Assembly: GCA_030844895.1 (NCBI GenBank)
Contig: CM061224.1
Span: forward strand, 71,804,567 to 71,868,566
Reading direction: 5' to 3'
DNA length: 64,000 bases
DNA from: Ambrosia x helenae
Lineage: Eukaryota; Streptophyta; Magnoliopsida; Asterales; Asteraceae
The position numbers and the translations under genes are program-made. Positions 1 to 10,702 of this stretch are shown in pieces (positions within the stretch are counted from its first letter, which is position 1; each line of letters starts with the position of its first letter). The notes beneath the pieces are model-generated. The model did not search any database, was not told where the DNA came from, and saw only the letters and a program-made list of their open reading frames with translations.

Positions 1-639
1 ATGGAGAATTTAGAGACTAGATATTATTCCTATGGATAAAAAAAATCTTATTTTCAAAATTGGTTTTATATATAAAGCAAAAGTTGTTAAATAGTACAAG
101 CTAAGTGGGCTTTGATTAAAATATTCCCGTTAGTTGGAGATTTCAAACATGACATTAGGTTTTGAAGATCAAGGTTCTATTAAGTGATTTTTAATAGTTT
201 AAAGCATTATATAGAAAATTGTTTGTTACGTCAATAAATAAACAATTGAATTTAAGTTCGAGGACATCTTTTCACAAAAATATGTACTTTGTAAAGTTAC
301 TAGTTAATGAAAATACAACAAGATTTAGAAATCTTTAGTTTGTGCTAAGGTATGAGGTTATAGTTTTTAAAAAAATAAGTAACATGTGGAGAAATGAAAT
401 AATATGATTTGGGTAGGGTGTTGAATATTTAAAAAGTGGCTAAGATGGTAAGGTGAAGTGTGATTGTGAAATCCATAGATGGTTATGAAAGGAGATTGAT
501 TTAAGTTGTAAAATTTTGAGATTTTAGAGCTTAGTTTAAGGAAAGTGAGTGTAATCATTTATTCATTAATTAAAACGAATAAACGAAAACGTTGACTTAT
601 CAAAACTTCTAGATTCTAATAACATAGTGAAGACATGCT

Positions 640-948
640 TTAGCCTATAAGTGAACACTCATCCCGAGAATTCCCAGGTAGGCATCCGGGTCCCTCGTCT
701 GATTGGGATTTATGCGCAATGCCAGTCCTAGACAGAAAACTCGGAATACAGGCGTTCACCCTTCCAGATTGCACGTGTTCATTATTAAAATTTAGAACTT
801 CGACGAGATCTTCAAGGTGGTTCAGGCTAAACCTGAGGATTTGTCCTATTAGTCTAAGAGTATATCTTGTGATGGAGAGCACTCTTCTTGTAGGGACTAA
901 AGTAAGGATAAGAAGTAGGATAGAGAATATAAACAAGTAAGGTTGCAA
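640..948 (-). CDS. Conserved 102-aa ORF next to the PBS, copy 1 (function unknown)
   Basis: I do not recognise this ORF. It lies on the sense strand of the non-autonomous element about 85 bp after the primer-binding site, where gag would start in an autonomous element. The copy at 4373-4681 has the same length with only a handful of amino-acid changes. It starts with a hydrophobic stretch of about 18 residues (MQPYLFIFSILLLILTLV) that could be a membrane segment or signal, followed by a polar region ending GCLPGNSRDECSLIG. It lacks Cys-His knuckles and gag motifs. Two near-identical copies will share ORFs anyway, so conservation here is weak evidence of coding. Confidence 0.25.
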   Translation of the reverse strand: MQPYLFIFSILLLILTLVPTRRVLSITRYTLRLIGQILRFSLNHLEDLVEVLNFNNEHVQSGRVNACIPSFLSRTGIAHKSQSDEGPGCLPGNSRDECSLIG

Positions 949-1032
949 GTAAAAGGAGCAAGTACTGATTAAAATCCTATGGTTATAGACTAGATTATTT
1001 TTTTTCTAATAACCTAATTCCCTATAACCAAG

Positions 1033-1044
1033 GCTCTGATACCA
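1033..1044 (-). promoter_or_regulatory. Primer-binding site (initiator Met tRNA)
   Basis: On the minus strand this reads TGGTATCAGAGC, which pairs with the 3' end of plant initiator-Met tRNA. It lies three bases inside the LTR edge at 1048 and sets the element's orientation as minus. Confidence 0.85.
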
Positions 1045-2087
1045 ATCTGTAACACCCCAACCGATGGCGGAAACATCAAGGTGTCACGTAAGAATGAGTA
1101 TACAGTAGCACATGGTAACCAAATTTTAATTGAAATTAATTTAAAGTGCAAATATCCAAAAATGGAAATACATAATGTGTTTTAAGTGGAAATCTAATAC
1201 ATCACAAAATCAAACAAGCATAGACTTCAGTTTGCCTTCTCATGAAAATATTCTAGTCTTCATGCATCATTATTTCCTGTTGAGTTGTAAAGATGGGGGG
1301 GTCAACTAGAAGTTGGTGAGAATACATAAGCCATGTCAAGCAAATAGTTTAAGTATAAAAGTTTAGCAATTCATATGTCTATCGTAAGTTTAAGTCTACA
1401 TGAATAAACATAATATGTTGAATCGACATAATCAAACCTCCGACTAGTTTAGGTCCATCCCGTCATCCACGGTTCACCTTAATAATATGTTGGAACGATA
1501 ACAATCACCCACGCTACCTATGTAGGAGGTACACGTATACAGGTGGGATTGTCAATCCAATAGATCTATTATTGAGTATCGCCGGCTTAGCCATAGCTAA
1601 TGATTATGTATGTTGAAGCGTAAGTCTAACTGTTGTTGTTGTCTAAATCATGAGGCATTAAAGTTTACAACTAGACATGTATGTAGAATTGCTTAAGTAT
1701 AATGTTGCAAGTATAAAGAATTGCATAAACATGGTTACGTAAACTCACATTGGCTAAGGTGAATTATCCTCTAAGTGTTGTGAATGTATGCGAGGCGAAT
1801 CCCAAAGACTCAACAACGTAGCTAGTCCAAATTGAAGAAATAAAAAAAACGAAAAAGAAAGAATATCAAGCTTCCAATTCGCCAATTACAAGAGCTTATA
1901 ATCAAAGCTTCAATTGTAGAAGTAATAGACTATAGAAGAAAGGTATGAGGGAAAGTTTAATCGGATTGAAACAATCGATTTAGAGGTGCAAAGTATAATG
2001 GGTCATAGGTGGGTTTTTATACTAGTTTTGGATTCAATTAGTCATTAAAATTGGTCAACACCATAAAGTAAGGTTTTATGATAAATT

Positions 2088-2155
2088 GACTATTTGACTA
2101 AGACTTTGACTGTTTGACTAAGACTTTGACTGTTTGACTAAGACTTTGACTAATC
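2088..2155. repeat. Short tandem repeat (about 22-bp unit, 3 copies)
   Basis: The unit ACTAAGACTTTGACTGTTTG is repeated about three times, and the array is also present in the second LTR at about 5810-5870. Nothing indicates a function. Confidence 0.8.
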
Positions 2156-2208
2156 AATTTAAGGAATGTGTTAAGTTTATTTTCTTCTGAAATACTACAC
2201 AAGATGAT

Positions 2209-2274
2209 AGTTGGCTCAGTTGGTTTTCACTGTGTGTTGGTTGGCTGTGGACGCGGGTTCGAGTCCCGGTCCAC
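2209..2274 (+). other. tRNA-like segment with A and B boxes inside the LTR
   Basis: An A-box match (TGGCTCAGTTGG, 2212-2223) is followed by a B-box match (GGTTCGAGTCC, 2256-2266) at tRNA-like spacing. A T-arm (CGGG/CCCG) closes around the B box and a T-run (2281-2287) follows. The acceptor stem does not form, so it is not a functional tRNA gene. It looks like a tRNA-derived Pol III promoter relic, antisense to the LTR. The same segment is at 5936-5997. Confidence 0.6.
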
Positions 2275-2967
2275 ACAAATCTTTTTTTGGCAATTATTTC
2301 CCTAAAACTATATTATTCTAAATTCATAATATGATTATATAAGCCCGAAAGTGACTCAAAATATTTTTAAAACGTACAAAAGTGTCGAGATACAAATAAT
2401 TATTAGTTTAAGGTATTTAAAACATATATTGTTTAAAACAATACATTCTTTTTATCAAAAAAAAAATTAGGGGAAATTCGCGATGTTACAGTCTCCCCTA
2501 CTTTTGGAAACTTCGTCCCGAAGTTATTAAAAACACAGGTTTGAGGTTGATTAGGTAGAAATTAAGGCAGCTGTGGTTTGGGTTAAGGCACGACATGAAT
2601 TTATAGGTAATAGAATAATTTGTTTCGAATAATTTGGATAAGAGGTTTGAGATGTGAGTTTTAAGGATTGGATTAGGTTCGTCTGAAGTAGCAAGAAGCA
2701 TAAGAATCTAGCAAAATACTAAACTTATGTTTTAGGAATCTTATAAGAAATGCATGAATTGATTGGCTATATGAAAACCAAATGAACTACTAAAACCTTA
2801 TTAGAATTTCACACTACCTTAACGTACCTGTAAATTCATGAATACGTTCCGGACCGCAATCACCAATTTACCTTACATTAGGGTTTTGTGTCCTTCTATG
2901 ACTCTAAACACACATGTAAGTAATGCAAAATAACCTTGTGATTGAATCGTTTACAACGTATCCAAAA

Positions 2968-3190
2968 ATGAGTCCAACTGTTGAGTAGGAAAAGACTTCT
3001 ACCAGTCAGTGAGTAAGAACCTCTACCGATTGTTGAGCAGGTGCGATAGCCTCTACCAGTCGTTGAGCAGGTTGTAGGGCCTCTACCGACTGTTGAGCAG
3101 GCATGATGACCTCTACCAATCGTTGAGTAGGTTATTTGGTACTCAACTAACTGTTGAGCAAGTACTTCATCCTCTACCAGTTATTTGATT
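2968..3190. repeat. Degenerate minisatellite (about 36-bp unit, about 6 copies)
   Basis: The core CCTCTACC(A/G)(A/G)T-N-GTTGAGCAGG recurs about six times with variable filler (for example at 3048-3073, 3079-3103 and 3109-3133). It lies in the 3' internal part of the non-autonomous element. Confidence 0.75.
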
Positions 3191-4372
3191 AAGTGTACCA
3201 ATTATTTCACACATAAATTGCAAATTGATAATATGTACATATAAACAATCAAGTATCAAGCATAGCATGCGAGTTGTAATAGTGTTGTCCTAGACAAGGT
3301 TAATGACTCTAGGTGTGTCTATAGCAAATAGTTTATATTCCATGATTTCTAGTATCAAATGTTTAAATATGGTAGATAATCGAATCCTCGTGTATAACTA
3401 AGGATTAAGTTTGATGCAACACACAACCAAGTTTCAATAGTTTAGTTATCATGGGTAACTAGTTCATGTTTGAGAAGGTGAAGGATATGAATTTTGTTCT
3501 TGAGAGGATGATGAAAAATCTTGAAGCAGAATCAAGGTTGTGAGAGATAGTGAATGTGAAGATAGTTGATAAAGAGTTTATTTTATAGTAAGGAGATTAT
3601 GTAGCGGTGTAAATTTTGGGGTTTGGATCAAAGGTTATAATCAAGTGTATAAGAAAACATGATTGTGGTATATGCCAAATATTGTAAAAATTTGAACAAG
3701 TTGAAAATGAGTGAGTGTCGATGGAGAATCTGGAGACTAGATATTATTCCTATGGAAAAAAAAATTTATTTTCAAAATTGGTTTTGTACATAAAGCAAAA
3801 GTTGTTAAATAGTACAAGCTAAGTAGGCTTTGATTAAAATATTCCCGTTAGTTGGAGATTTCAAACATGACATTAGGTTTTGAAGATCAAGGTTCTATTA
3901 GTGATTTTTAATAGTTTAAAGCATTATATAGAAAATCGTTTGTTACGTCAATAAATAAACAATTGAATTTAAGTTCGAGGACATCTTTTGAAAAAAAAAT
4001 GTACTTTGTAAAGTTACTAGGTAATGAAAATACAACAAGATTTAGAAATCTTTAGTTTGTGCTAAGGTATGAGGTTATAGTTTTTTTTTTTTTTTTTTTA
4101 AAAAAAAATAAGTAACATGTGGAGAAATGAAATAATATGATTTGGGTAGGGTGTTGAGTATTTAAAAAGTGGCTAAGATGGTAAGGTGAAATGTGATTAT
4201 GAAATCCATAGATGGTTATGAAATGAGATTGATTTAAGCTGTAAAATTTTGAGATTTTAGAGCTTAGTTTAAGGAAAGTGAGTGTAATCATTTATTCATT
4301 AATTAAAACGAATAAATGAAAACGTTGACTTATCAAAACTTCTAGATTCTAATAACATAGTGAAGACATGCT

Positions 4373-4681
4373 TTAGCCTATAAGTGAACACTCATCCCGA
4401 GAATTCCCAGGTAGGCATCCGGGTCCCTCGTCTGATTGGGATTTATGCGCAATGCCAGTCCTAGACAGAAAACTCAGAATACAGGCGTTCACCCTTCCAG
4501 ATTGCACGTATTCGTTATTAAAAATTAGAACTTCGACGAGATCTTCAAGGTGGTTCAGGCTAAACCTGAGGATTTGTCCTACTAGTCTAAGAGTAGATCT
4601 TATGATGGAGAGCACTCTTCTTGTAGGGACTAAAGTAAGGATAAGAAGTAGGATAGAGAATAGAAACAAGTAAGGTTGCAA
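4373..4681 (-). CDS. Conserved 102-aa ORF next to the PBS, copy 2 (function unknown)
   Basis: This is the second copy of the unrecognised ORF at 640-948, in the same place relative to the primer-binding site and the same length. Differences from copy 1 are amino-acid substitutions only, with no frameshift or stop. The N-terminal hydrophobic stretch and the GCLPGNSRDECSLIG tail are retained. Whether it is translated is unknown. Confidence 0.25.
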   Translation of the reverse strand: MQPYLFLFSILLLILTLVPTRRVLSIIRSTLRLVGQILRFSLNHLEDLVEVLIFNNEYVQSGRVNACILSFLSRTGIAHKSQSDEGPGCLPGNSRDECSLIG

Positions 4682-4768
4682 GTAAAAGGAGCAAGTACTG
4701 GTTAAAATCCTATGGTTATAGACTAGATTATTTTTTTTTTTCTAATAACCTAATTCCCTATAACCATG

Positions 4769-4780
4769 GCTCTGATACCA
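4769..4780 (-). promoter_or_regulatory. Primer-binding site (initiator Met tRNA), copy 2
   Basis: This is the same motif and geometry as at 1033-1044, three bases from the LTR edge at 4784. It confirms minus orientation for the complete copy. Confidence 0.85.
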
Positions 4781-4783
4781 ATC

Positions 4784-6207
4784 TGTAACACCCCAACCGA
4801 TGGCGGAAACATCGGGATGTCACGTATTGATGATTGTTCAGTAGCTCATGGTAAATAATAAATTTTAATAAATGATTTAAATAAATTACATACAATTGTT
4901 CTAAGAATTTTGTACATCAAAATGAAAAATACTAGCTACGCATCTTCAAGCAATAACTCTAATCTTCAAGCAAGCTATAACCTGAAACATGTTAAGTTTG
5001 AAAATATTTTGGGTCAACAAAAGTTGGTGAGAATTACATAGGTTTTGATAATCGAATAAAACTTGTATAATTCAAGTGTCATGGCAAGTCTAGTCCATAT
5101 GTGAAAACATACTAGAAGTAAATCGAGTGCATAATCAACCCTTGTGACTGTTATAATGTGGTACATCCCATACGCTCATGGTTCACTCGAATATGTTATG
5201 CGATAACAATCACCCACGCTACCTTTGTAGGAGGCACGTATCCGGGTGGGATTGTCAGTCCAATAGATCTATCATTGTATACCGTCGACTGATCAATGTT
5301 AATGATTATGCTAGAATTGTGCTTACCCTAGTCATGTTCAAGATATAATGCAACATAGAAAAACACATAGACACTTTGATGATTGAATTGCATATAGAAT
5401 GTTGTAACATGTTTCACCCCAAAAATGGTGATAAATAGAAAAGGGGCTATGTAAAACTCACCTTAGCAAAATGTTATGTCTAGTGAAAAAAATAGAATAA
5501 TGTGTTGTGAATGTATGCGAGGCGAATCCCAAAGACTCAACAACGTAGCTAGTCCAAATTTGAAGAAAACGAAAAAGAAAGAATATCAAGCTTCCAATTC
5601 GCCAATTACAAGAGCTTATAATCAAAGCTTTTGTAGAAGTAATAGACTATAGAAGAAAGGTATGAGGGAAAGTTTAATCGGATTGAAACAATCGATTTAG
5701 AGGTGCAAAGTATAATGGGTCATAGGTGGGTTTTTATACTAATTTTGGAGTCAATTAGCCATTAAAATTGGTCAACACCACAAAGTAAGGTTTTATGATG
5801 AATTGACTATTTGACTAAGACTTTGACTGTTTGACTAAGACTTTGACTGTTTGACTAAGACTTTGACTAATCAATTTAAGGAATGTGTTAAGTTTATTTT
5901 CTTCTGAAATACTACACAAGATGATAGTTGGCTCAGTTGGTTGTCACTGTGTGTTGGTTGGCTGTGGACGCGGGTTCGAGTCCCGGTCCACACAAATCTT
6001 TTTTTGGCAATTATTTCCCTAAAACTATATTATTCTAAATTCATAATATGATTATATAAGCCTGAAAGTGACTCGAAATATTTTTAAAACGTACAAAAGT
6101 GTCGAGATACAAATAATTATTAGTTTAAGGTATTTAAAACATATATTGTTTAAAACAATACATTCTTTTTATGAAAAAAAAAATTAGGGGAAATTCGCGA
6201 TGTTACA
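4784..6207 (-). mobile_element. 5' LTR of the tandem non-autonomous element
   Basis: This 1424-bp LTR starts TGTAACACCCC and ends GATGTTACA. It closes the array on the right, and the next five bases (ATAAG) are the expected target duplication, whose partner lies left of the window. The right half (5505-6207) is nearly identical to the LTR at 1048-2490, while the left half is diverged. A tRNA-like segment lies at 5936-5997. The LTR cuts into the NDUFB8-like fragment that follows. Confidence 0.8.
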
Positions 6208-6520
6208 ATAAGAAGCCCCAACATGTTAAATTCGGTATCAGAATCGTATGACTTACAAATGCTATCTTAGAAGCTTTGTCATTCACGTAGCATCAATCCA
6301 AGGGTCGCAAAAATCCCAATCCACCACTTAACCAGCCAATTGCTTTATACTGCAAACAAACATAACTTCAATAACACAAAGGAATAACTGAACCCGATTC
6401 AAAACCACCCCCAAATGAAATCTTACCTTTCCAATAGTGTCGGCTATGCGATCGATACACGGTTCAGGAAATGGAGTTCCATTATCCCATACCAACTCGT
6501 CATTCACAGGAAGCTAAGGC
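6208..6520 (-). pseudogene. NDUFB8-like (complex I subunit) gene fragment
   Basis: On the minus strand an exon at about 6424-6512 sits between an acceptor (...TCTGCCTTAG) and a donor (GTAAGATTT). It encodes a stretch beginning LPVNDELVWDNGTPFPEP and continuing CIDRIADTIGK, which I recognise as the conserved core of the plant mitochondrial NADH dehydrogenase beta-subcomplex subunit 8. A following exon (from about 6347 down, after TTTGTTTGCAG) encodes YKAIGWLSGGLGF, then loses frame and hits a stop. A later NDKASKIAF restores the family match in another frame. The 3' end is cut by the LTR at 6207. The coding N-terminus is absent; 6840-6895 looks like a non-coding first exon followed by GTAATC. 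It is a broken, captured copy. Confidence 0.6.
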
Positions 6521-7079
6521 AGACAAATAAAATGGTTCAACATCATCAATGCCAAATCAACAAAAATCAGTGTCCGAGTCCATCCATATCCATTCAAGAA
6601 CCCTAATCAAACAATCAAGAACCCTAATCAAGGGCGATCCAAGGTTTTCTTTGTCGTAACATAACACACAAATCGAAAGATAAATAATCAAATACAATGA
6701 AAACAGGGAAAAAAAAACCTTTAATCGACAAAGATATGAGAAAAAAACGAAAAAAAACACAGAGAAAAGGAGAGATCAAGATGGATTCAATGAAATAAGA
6801 ATGAAATAGAGATTACCTTGGATTGGAGATGAAGGATTAGTATGAATCGCCCTGATTAGGGTTTCGCTTTGGAAGGAGCCGTCGATGATAATATGATTAT
6901 GTTATGTCCGGTTTTTTTTTATGCTTATATATTTTTTGTATTTTAATTTTTAAGAAAAAGAAAAAATTTATAAAATCTCACAATGGGACACTTGGCACAA
7001 ATTGATTGGCTATGTAATTGGAGGATCAATGTGGGATGGACAAGTGTCCACATTAAGTTTCATATATTAGTTGTATAGA
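6208..7079 (-). mobile_element. Probable Helitron 5' part carrying the captured gene fragment
   Basis: On the minus strand the sequence starting at 7079 reads TCTATACAACTAATATATG, preceded by A. This is the A|TC start expected of a plant Helitron, followed by a GGACACTTGTCC-type region and ATTGATTGGCT-like text typical of their 5' ends (inverted pair 6987-6995 and 7041-7049). Moving inward it contains the intron-bearing NDUFB8 fragment in the same orientation, which is what Helitron capture produces. The CTRR 3' end and hairpin would lie left of 6208 and are missing, presumably removed or displaced by the LTR array. Confidence 0.4.
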
Positions 7080-7466
7080 TATGTATACATGTTTTAAGGG
7101 ACTTGTTTTTTTCAAATTTTTTGTTCATACGGTGTTTTGTTTTTTTTTTTTTCATTTTTTTGGTTCGTAATAATGGTTATTGATTTTTTATATCCATTTT
7201 TTTTGTTTTACGATTGATTATCTTTTTTGTTTTTGTTTTTGTTTTTTTTATGACTCTGATGTGTTTTATTATATCTCAGTGTTTTATAAACTTATCACAT
7301 AATGTAGTGTATTAGATAGAAATGTGTTTTAGGTTTTTACACCTACGGGTTTATATATTTGTCAAAGTTATTTTAATTACATTTAGTCTTTGTTATGCGT
7401 ACTTAGTTATCTTTTTGCTTTATATATATTGTATTGTCAATGTGTTTTATAATTTCTTATTTTCAG
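7080..7466. other. AT-rich lead-in to the MULE transposase
   Basis: This stretch is T-rich with many GTTTT/TTTTT runs and has no supported coding exon. It ends with a splice acceptor (TTATTTTCAG) at 7466. The first exon or promoter of the FAR1-type gene should lie here, but I cannot identify it. The left terminal repeat of the Mutator-like element is not visible. Confidence 0.4.
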
Positions 7467-9992
7467 ACGGGCCAAGTTACGTTCCTGTTGGTATCGAACA
7501 TGTATCCCCCAATTCTGGAAGGAAGACTTATTACCCAATGGTTGACGATTCTTTGAAGCCTGTCATGGGGATGGAGTTCGTTTCAGTTGAACAAGGTTAC
7601 AACTTTTACAAGAATTACGCAAGTGCAGGCGGGTGGTCTATCAGGAAAAGTACAGAGACTAAGAATCATGATGTAACTTTGTCGAAATATTTTGTGTGCT
7701 CAAAAGAGGGGTTTAAGAAGATGAAGGCGTTTGATAGTTTGAACGATCAGTCATCAAGTAGGGGGACTCGTAAAACACCTTCCATACGCACCGGTTGTGA
7801 AGCTAGCATTCGAATTAAGTTAAATGAAAAGAAGTTGTATGAAGTGTATTACTTTAAGGAAGAGCACAACCACTCTTTTTTCGATGAAATGGACAGACAC
7901 TTTCTCCCTACGGCAAGAGCTTTAACATATGCACAAGAAGAAGCAATAACTGCTCTGGGCGCTCTCAATGTTGGACCCGTTAGAGCTTTTAACATAATGA
8001 GAACTTTGTGTGGTGGTTTCGACAAAGTTGGCGCAACAAAGAATGACTTTAAAAATTTCAAAAGGGACATGAATTTATACGTTGAAGAGTTTTACGTTGA
8101 TATGTTGATCAAACGCTTAAAAAGGAAGAGTGAATATTTGCCAAATTTTTCATTTGAATTCATAACAACTGATGATGGTGTTTTACAGGGGTGTTTTTGG
8201 GCTGATGAACAATCAAAGCGTAATTATTACATGTTTGGTGATGTTGTATCGTTTGATGCTACTTATAAGCGAAACAAGTAAGTATTTTAACGTGGTAATA
8301 AAATATCACCTTTTTTTTGTAGATTTCTGTTTTGCATTTATGTTAATAGATTGTGTTTTATTTATTTTTTTTAAAAATTTTGTTTTTGTAGGTACAACAT
8401 GATGTTTGTGCCGTTTACTGCGATAGATAACCACAACAGAAACGTTACGCTTGGGGCTGCAATATTGGGAACGAAACCGCTGAGACGTACAAGTGGCTTT
8501 TAACTGTGTTTAAAAGGGTGTTTGGTAGCGCACCGCCTGTTATTGTAACCGATCAAGACCCCGCAATGAGGAGGGCCATAGAAGATACATGGCCAGAAAG
8601 TAGGCATAGGCTTTGTATGTGGCATGTGATGGACAAACTTACTAGCAAGGTATTAATCTTGCGTATTCAGTTCGTTTTTTTTTATGATGGTGATGTGTAA
8701 ACCAAATAACAATTTTTAGGTTGGACACGTTTTGTGTAACACCACTGATTTTAAGCAAAGATTGTGTTTTATCGTATAGACTGATACACTCTCACCTGAA
8801 GAATTTGAGAAGGAATGGGCGGTTATCATGAATGATTTTAAGCTGACAGATCATGAGTGGTTGAATTCCATTTACCAACTAAGGGAAATATGGATTCCAG
8901 CATATTATTGACATGAGAGAATGTTCGGCCTAATGCGTACATCATCTCGATCTGAAAGTGAAAACCATTTTTTTGGCCAGTTCTGCAATCGCAAATGCAC
9001 ATTGGTTGAGTTTCTTGGACATTTTGATGCAGCCATCGAGGCTCAGAGGCATGAACATAGGAAAAATGATCACGACACTCGAAACACTTTTCCTGATATT
9101 TGGAGTGATTTCCCACTTGAAAGGCAAGCTGTTGAAGTCTATACAAGGTTTTATAAGGTTTTATGTTAAGGATTGGGATCAGCTACGCACTACATTTTAC
9201 GAGGTACAGAAAGTTTTTTTTTTGTTTTCAATTTTTCGATATAATGCAGTGTTTTTTATTCCCCAATTCTTATTCCTAACTTCGTTATTTATATATTAAA
9301 TTTTTTAATGCACAATATCACAGCTTATGCTAAGGAGGGAAGATATGACTGTTTATTGTAATTGCAACCGATTCGAACAGTATGGTTTGCTATGCCGTCA
9401 CATCTTTTGTATTCTTCGGATGGGTGACATTAGAGAGTTTCCCAAGCAGTATATTTTACGTCGTTGGACGAGAGAAGCTGTTCCAAACAGTGATCCCAAT
9501 GCGATTCTTAGATATGAGGGTCAAACTGATCAGAGTGTTGAGGTGTCACGGGTTGTTAGAGAGATTACATATGGAATTGAGGCCAACATAAACAAGTTGG
9601 TTTGTAATTTTGAAGCTCTTTGTTCGTTTAGAGATCATGTTAACCAGTTTGGCCCTAAAGCGGATGAAGCTACCATGAATGTACCACGCAAGAGTCGCAG
9701 GGATAGGTTTGCTGAGCTTACAGGTAACTGCCAACCATCATCTATAACGGTTCGTGTTCCTGTTGGCACTAGGTTTAAAGGAATGGGCATGCCAAAGCGC
9801 ATGATGTCTAAGCGTGAATAAGCGATTAGTCAATCTGGAACAAAAAGAAGGCAATGTCAGAATTGTTTGGGTTACGGTCACAACATCCGTACATGCAAGG
9901 CTCAAAAGAAGGTTGCTAATGACGATGACTTGGGTTCTACATCAACTGAGGAGGAGGAGGTTGAAAATCACGAGTCAAGTGATGAGGAGTAG
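7467..9992 (+). pseudogene. FAR1-type MULE transposase, decayed
   Basis: Domains appear in order. A FAR1 DNA-binding domain (about 7565-7890: FYKNYASAGGWSIRKS, RTGCEASIRIKL, EEHNHSF) is followed by the MULE transposase core (VSFDATYKRNK at 8248-8280; VTDQDPAMRRAI and HRLCMWHVMDKL at 8548-8640). Next come a SWIM zinc finger (VYCNCNRFEQYGLLCRHIF, 9351-9407) and a CCHC knuckle (CQNCLGYGHNIRTC, about 9857-9898). Introns follow GT-AG at about 8280-8390, 8650-8719 and 9203-9325. A one-base loss near 8467-8470 shifts frame, and stops interrupt at 8777-8779 (TAG for Trp), 8909-8911 (TGA) and 9819-9821 (TAA for Gln). It is not functional as it stands. It converges with the Ulp1-like gene at 10703-15585. 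Confidence 0.8.
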
Positions 9993-10702
9993 GCTTGTTT
10001 TGCGTGTTTAAACTTTTTATTTTCTATGTCATTTTTACTTTGGTTTTTTAACATTGTTATGTTTTACGTTTGGTTTTGGTTTGGTTTTTTCATTTTGGAT
10101 TTTAAAGCGTGGTTATGATTGAGACATTTTTGTGGTTTTTAATTTGCATTATCTAAGTATTTATTTTTGAATCCCACAAAATATTTATTCAAATGACATC
10201 GTAGTGTTTTATACCAATTATATTATGTTGTTTTAGTTATCAAATGTGTAGTGTTTTATACCAATTAATTTGTAGTGTTTTTAGTTATCAAAATGTGTCT
10301 TTATTCATGTGTTATATTTTATAATGGTTTAGCACGAATTAGTGTTTTAGTTATCAATGTGTCTTTATTCATGTGTGATATTTTTTATAGTGTTTTATGT
10401 GTTTTTAGATGATTTTTCAATACAAAGTGTACAGGATCATGGATACATATAAAAAAATTTGAAAAAACCAAGAATCAAGATCATATAAGATTACTACAGT
10501 AATTCACCATAAGTTAGATGCATAATAAAATAGTTTGTAAAGCATCAGCAAAACACTATTTGTCACATCAGCAAAACACTACTGTTCAGATTATCAAAAC
10601 AAAATAAAAGAGTTTTTAAACCATCATCAACATACTACTGTTCACATCAGCAGAACACTACTGTTTAGATCACCAGAAACACCAAAGTTTTATATGTGAT
10701 AA
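9993..10702. other. Intergenic spacer between convergent MULE genes
   Basis: This 0.7-kb stretch lies between the 3' ends of the transposase and the Ulp1-like gene. It is AT-rich and packed with GTGTTTT and AAAACACTA motifs, including near-repeats of GTAGTGTTTTATACCAATTA at about 10201-10280 and of CATCAGCAAAACACTACTGTTCA around 10560-10680. No gene is seen. Confidence 0.6.

Larger units (their letters stand above)
1..1047 (-). mobile_element. Internal region of non-autonomous LTR element, copy 1 (partial)
   Basis: This stretch is nearly identical to 3721-4783, with only scattered substitutions and small indels. It ends at a primer-binding site (1033-1044, complementary to the 3' end of initiator-Met tRNA when read on the minus strand), followed by the LTR at 1048. 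It is therefore the 5' internal region of a minus-strand LTR element whose remainder lies left of the window. No gag or pol coding sequence is visible. The only conserved reading frame is a 102-codon ORF at 640-948. Confidence 0.75.
1048..2490 (-). mobile_element. LTR shared by two tandem non-autonomous elements
   Basis: This 1443-bp LTR begins TGTAACACCCC and ends GATGTTACA on the plus strand, so its ends are TG...CA inverted. It has a primer-binding site on its left (1033-1044) and a purine-rich tract on its right (minus strand AAAAGTAGGGGAGAC, about 2491-2505). It therefore serves as the 5' LTR of the left copy and the 3' LTR of the right copy. Positions 1785-2490 are nearly identical to 5505-6207, while 1100-1780 are clearly more diverged. 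It contains a tRNA-like segment at 2209-2274 and a short tandem repeat at 2088-2155. Confidence 0.85.
2491..4783 (-). mobile_element. Internal region of non-autonomous LTR element, copy 2 (complete)
   Basis: This is the complete 2.3-kb internal region between the LTRs at 1048-2490 and 4784-6207. It has a polypurine tract at its left end and a Met-tRNA primer site at 4769-4780. No protease, reverse transcriptase or integrase motif appears in any frame, so the element must borrow its enzymes (LARD-like). It holds a degenerate minisatellite at 2968-3190 and the 102-codon ORF at 4373-4681. The donor family cannot be named from sequence alone; the LTR ends resemble Ty3 elements using the same primer. 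Confidence 0.75.

Noticed and set aside
2209..2274. Functional tRNA gene
   Set aside because: A and B boxes are present, but the acceptor and anticodon arms do not form; kept only as a tRNA-like relic.
6208..6900. A functional NDUFB8 gene
   Set aside because: The coding N-terminus is missing, the second recognisable exon is frame-shifted and the 3' end is cut by an LTR.
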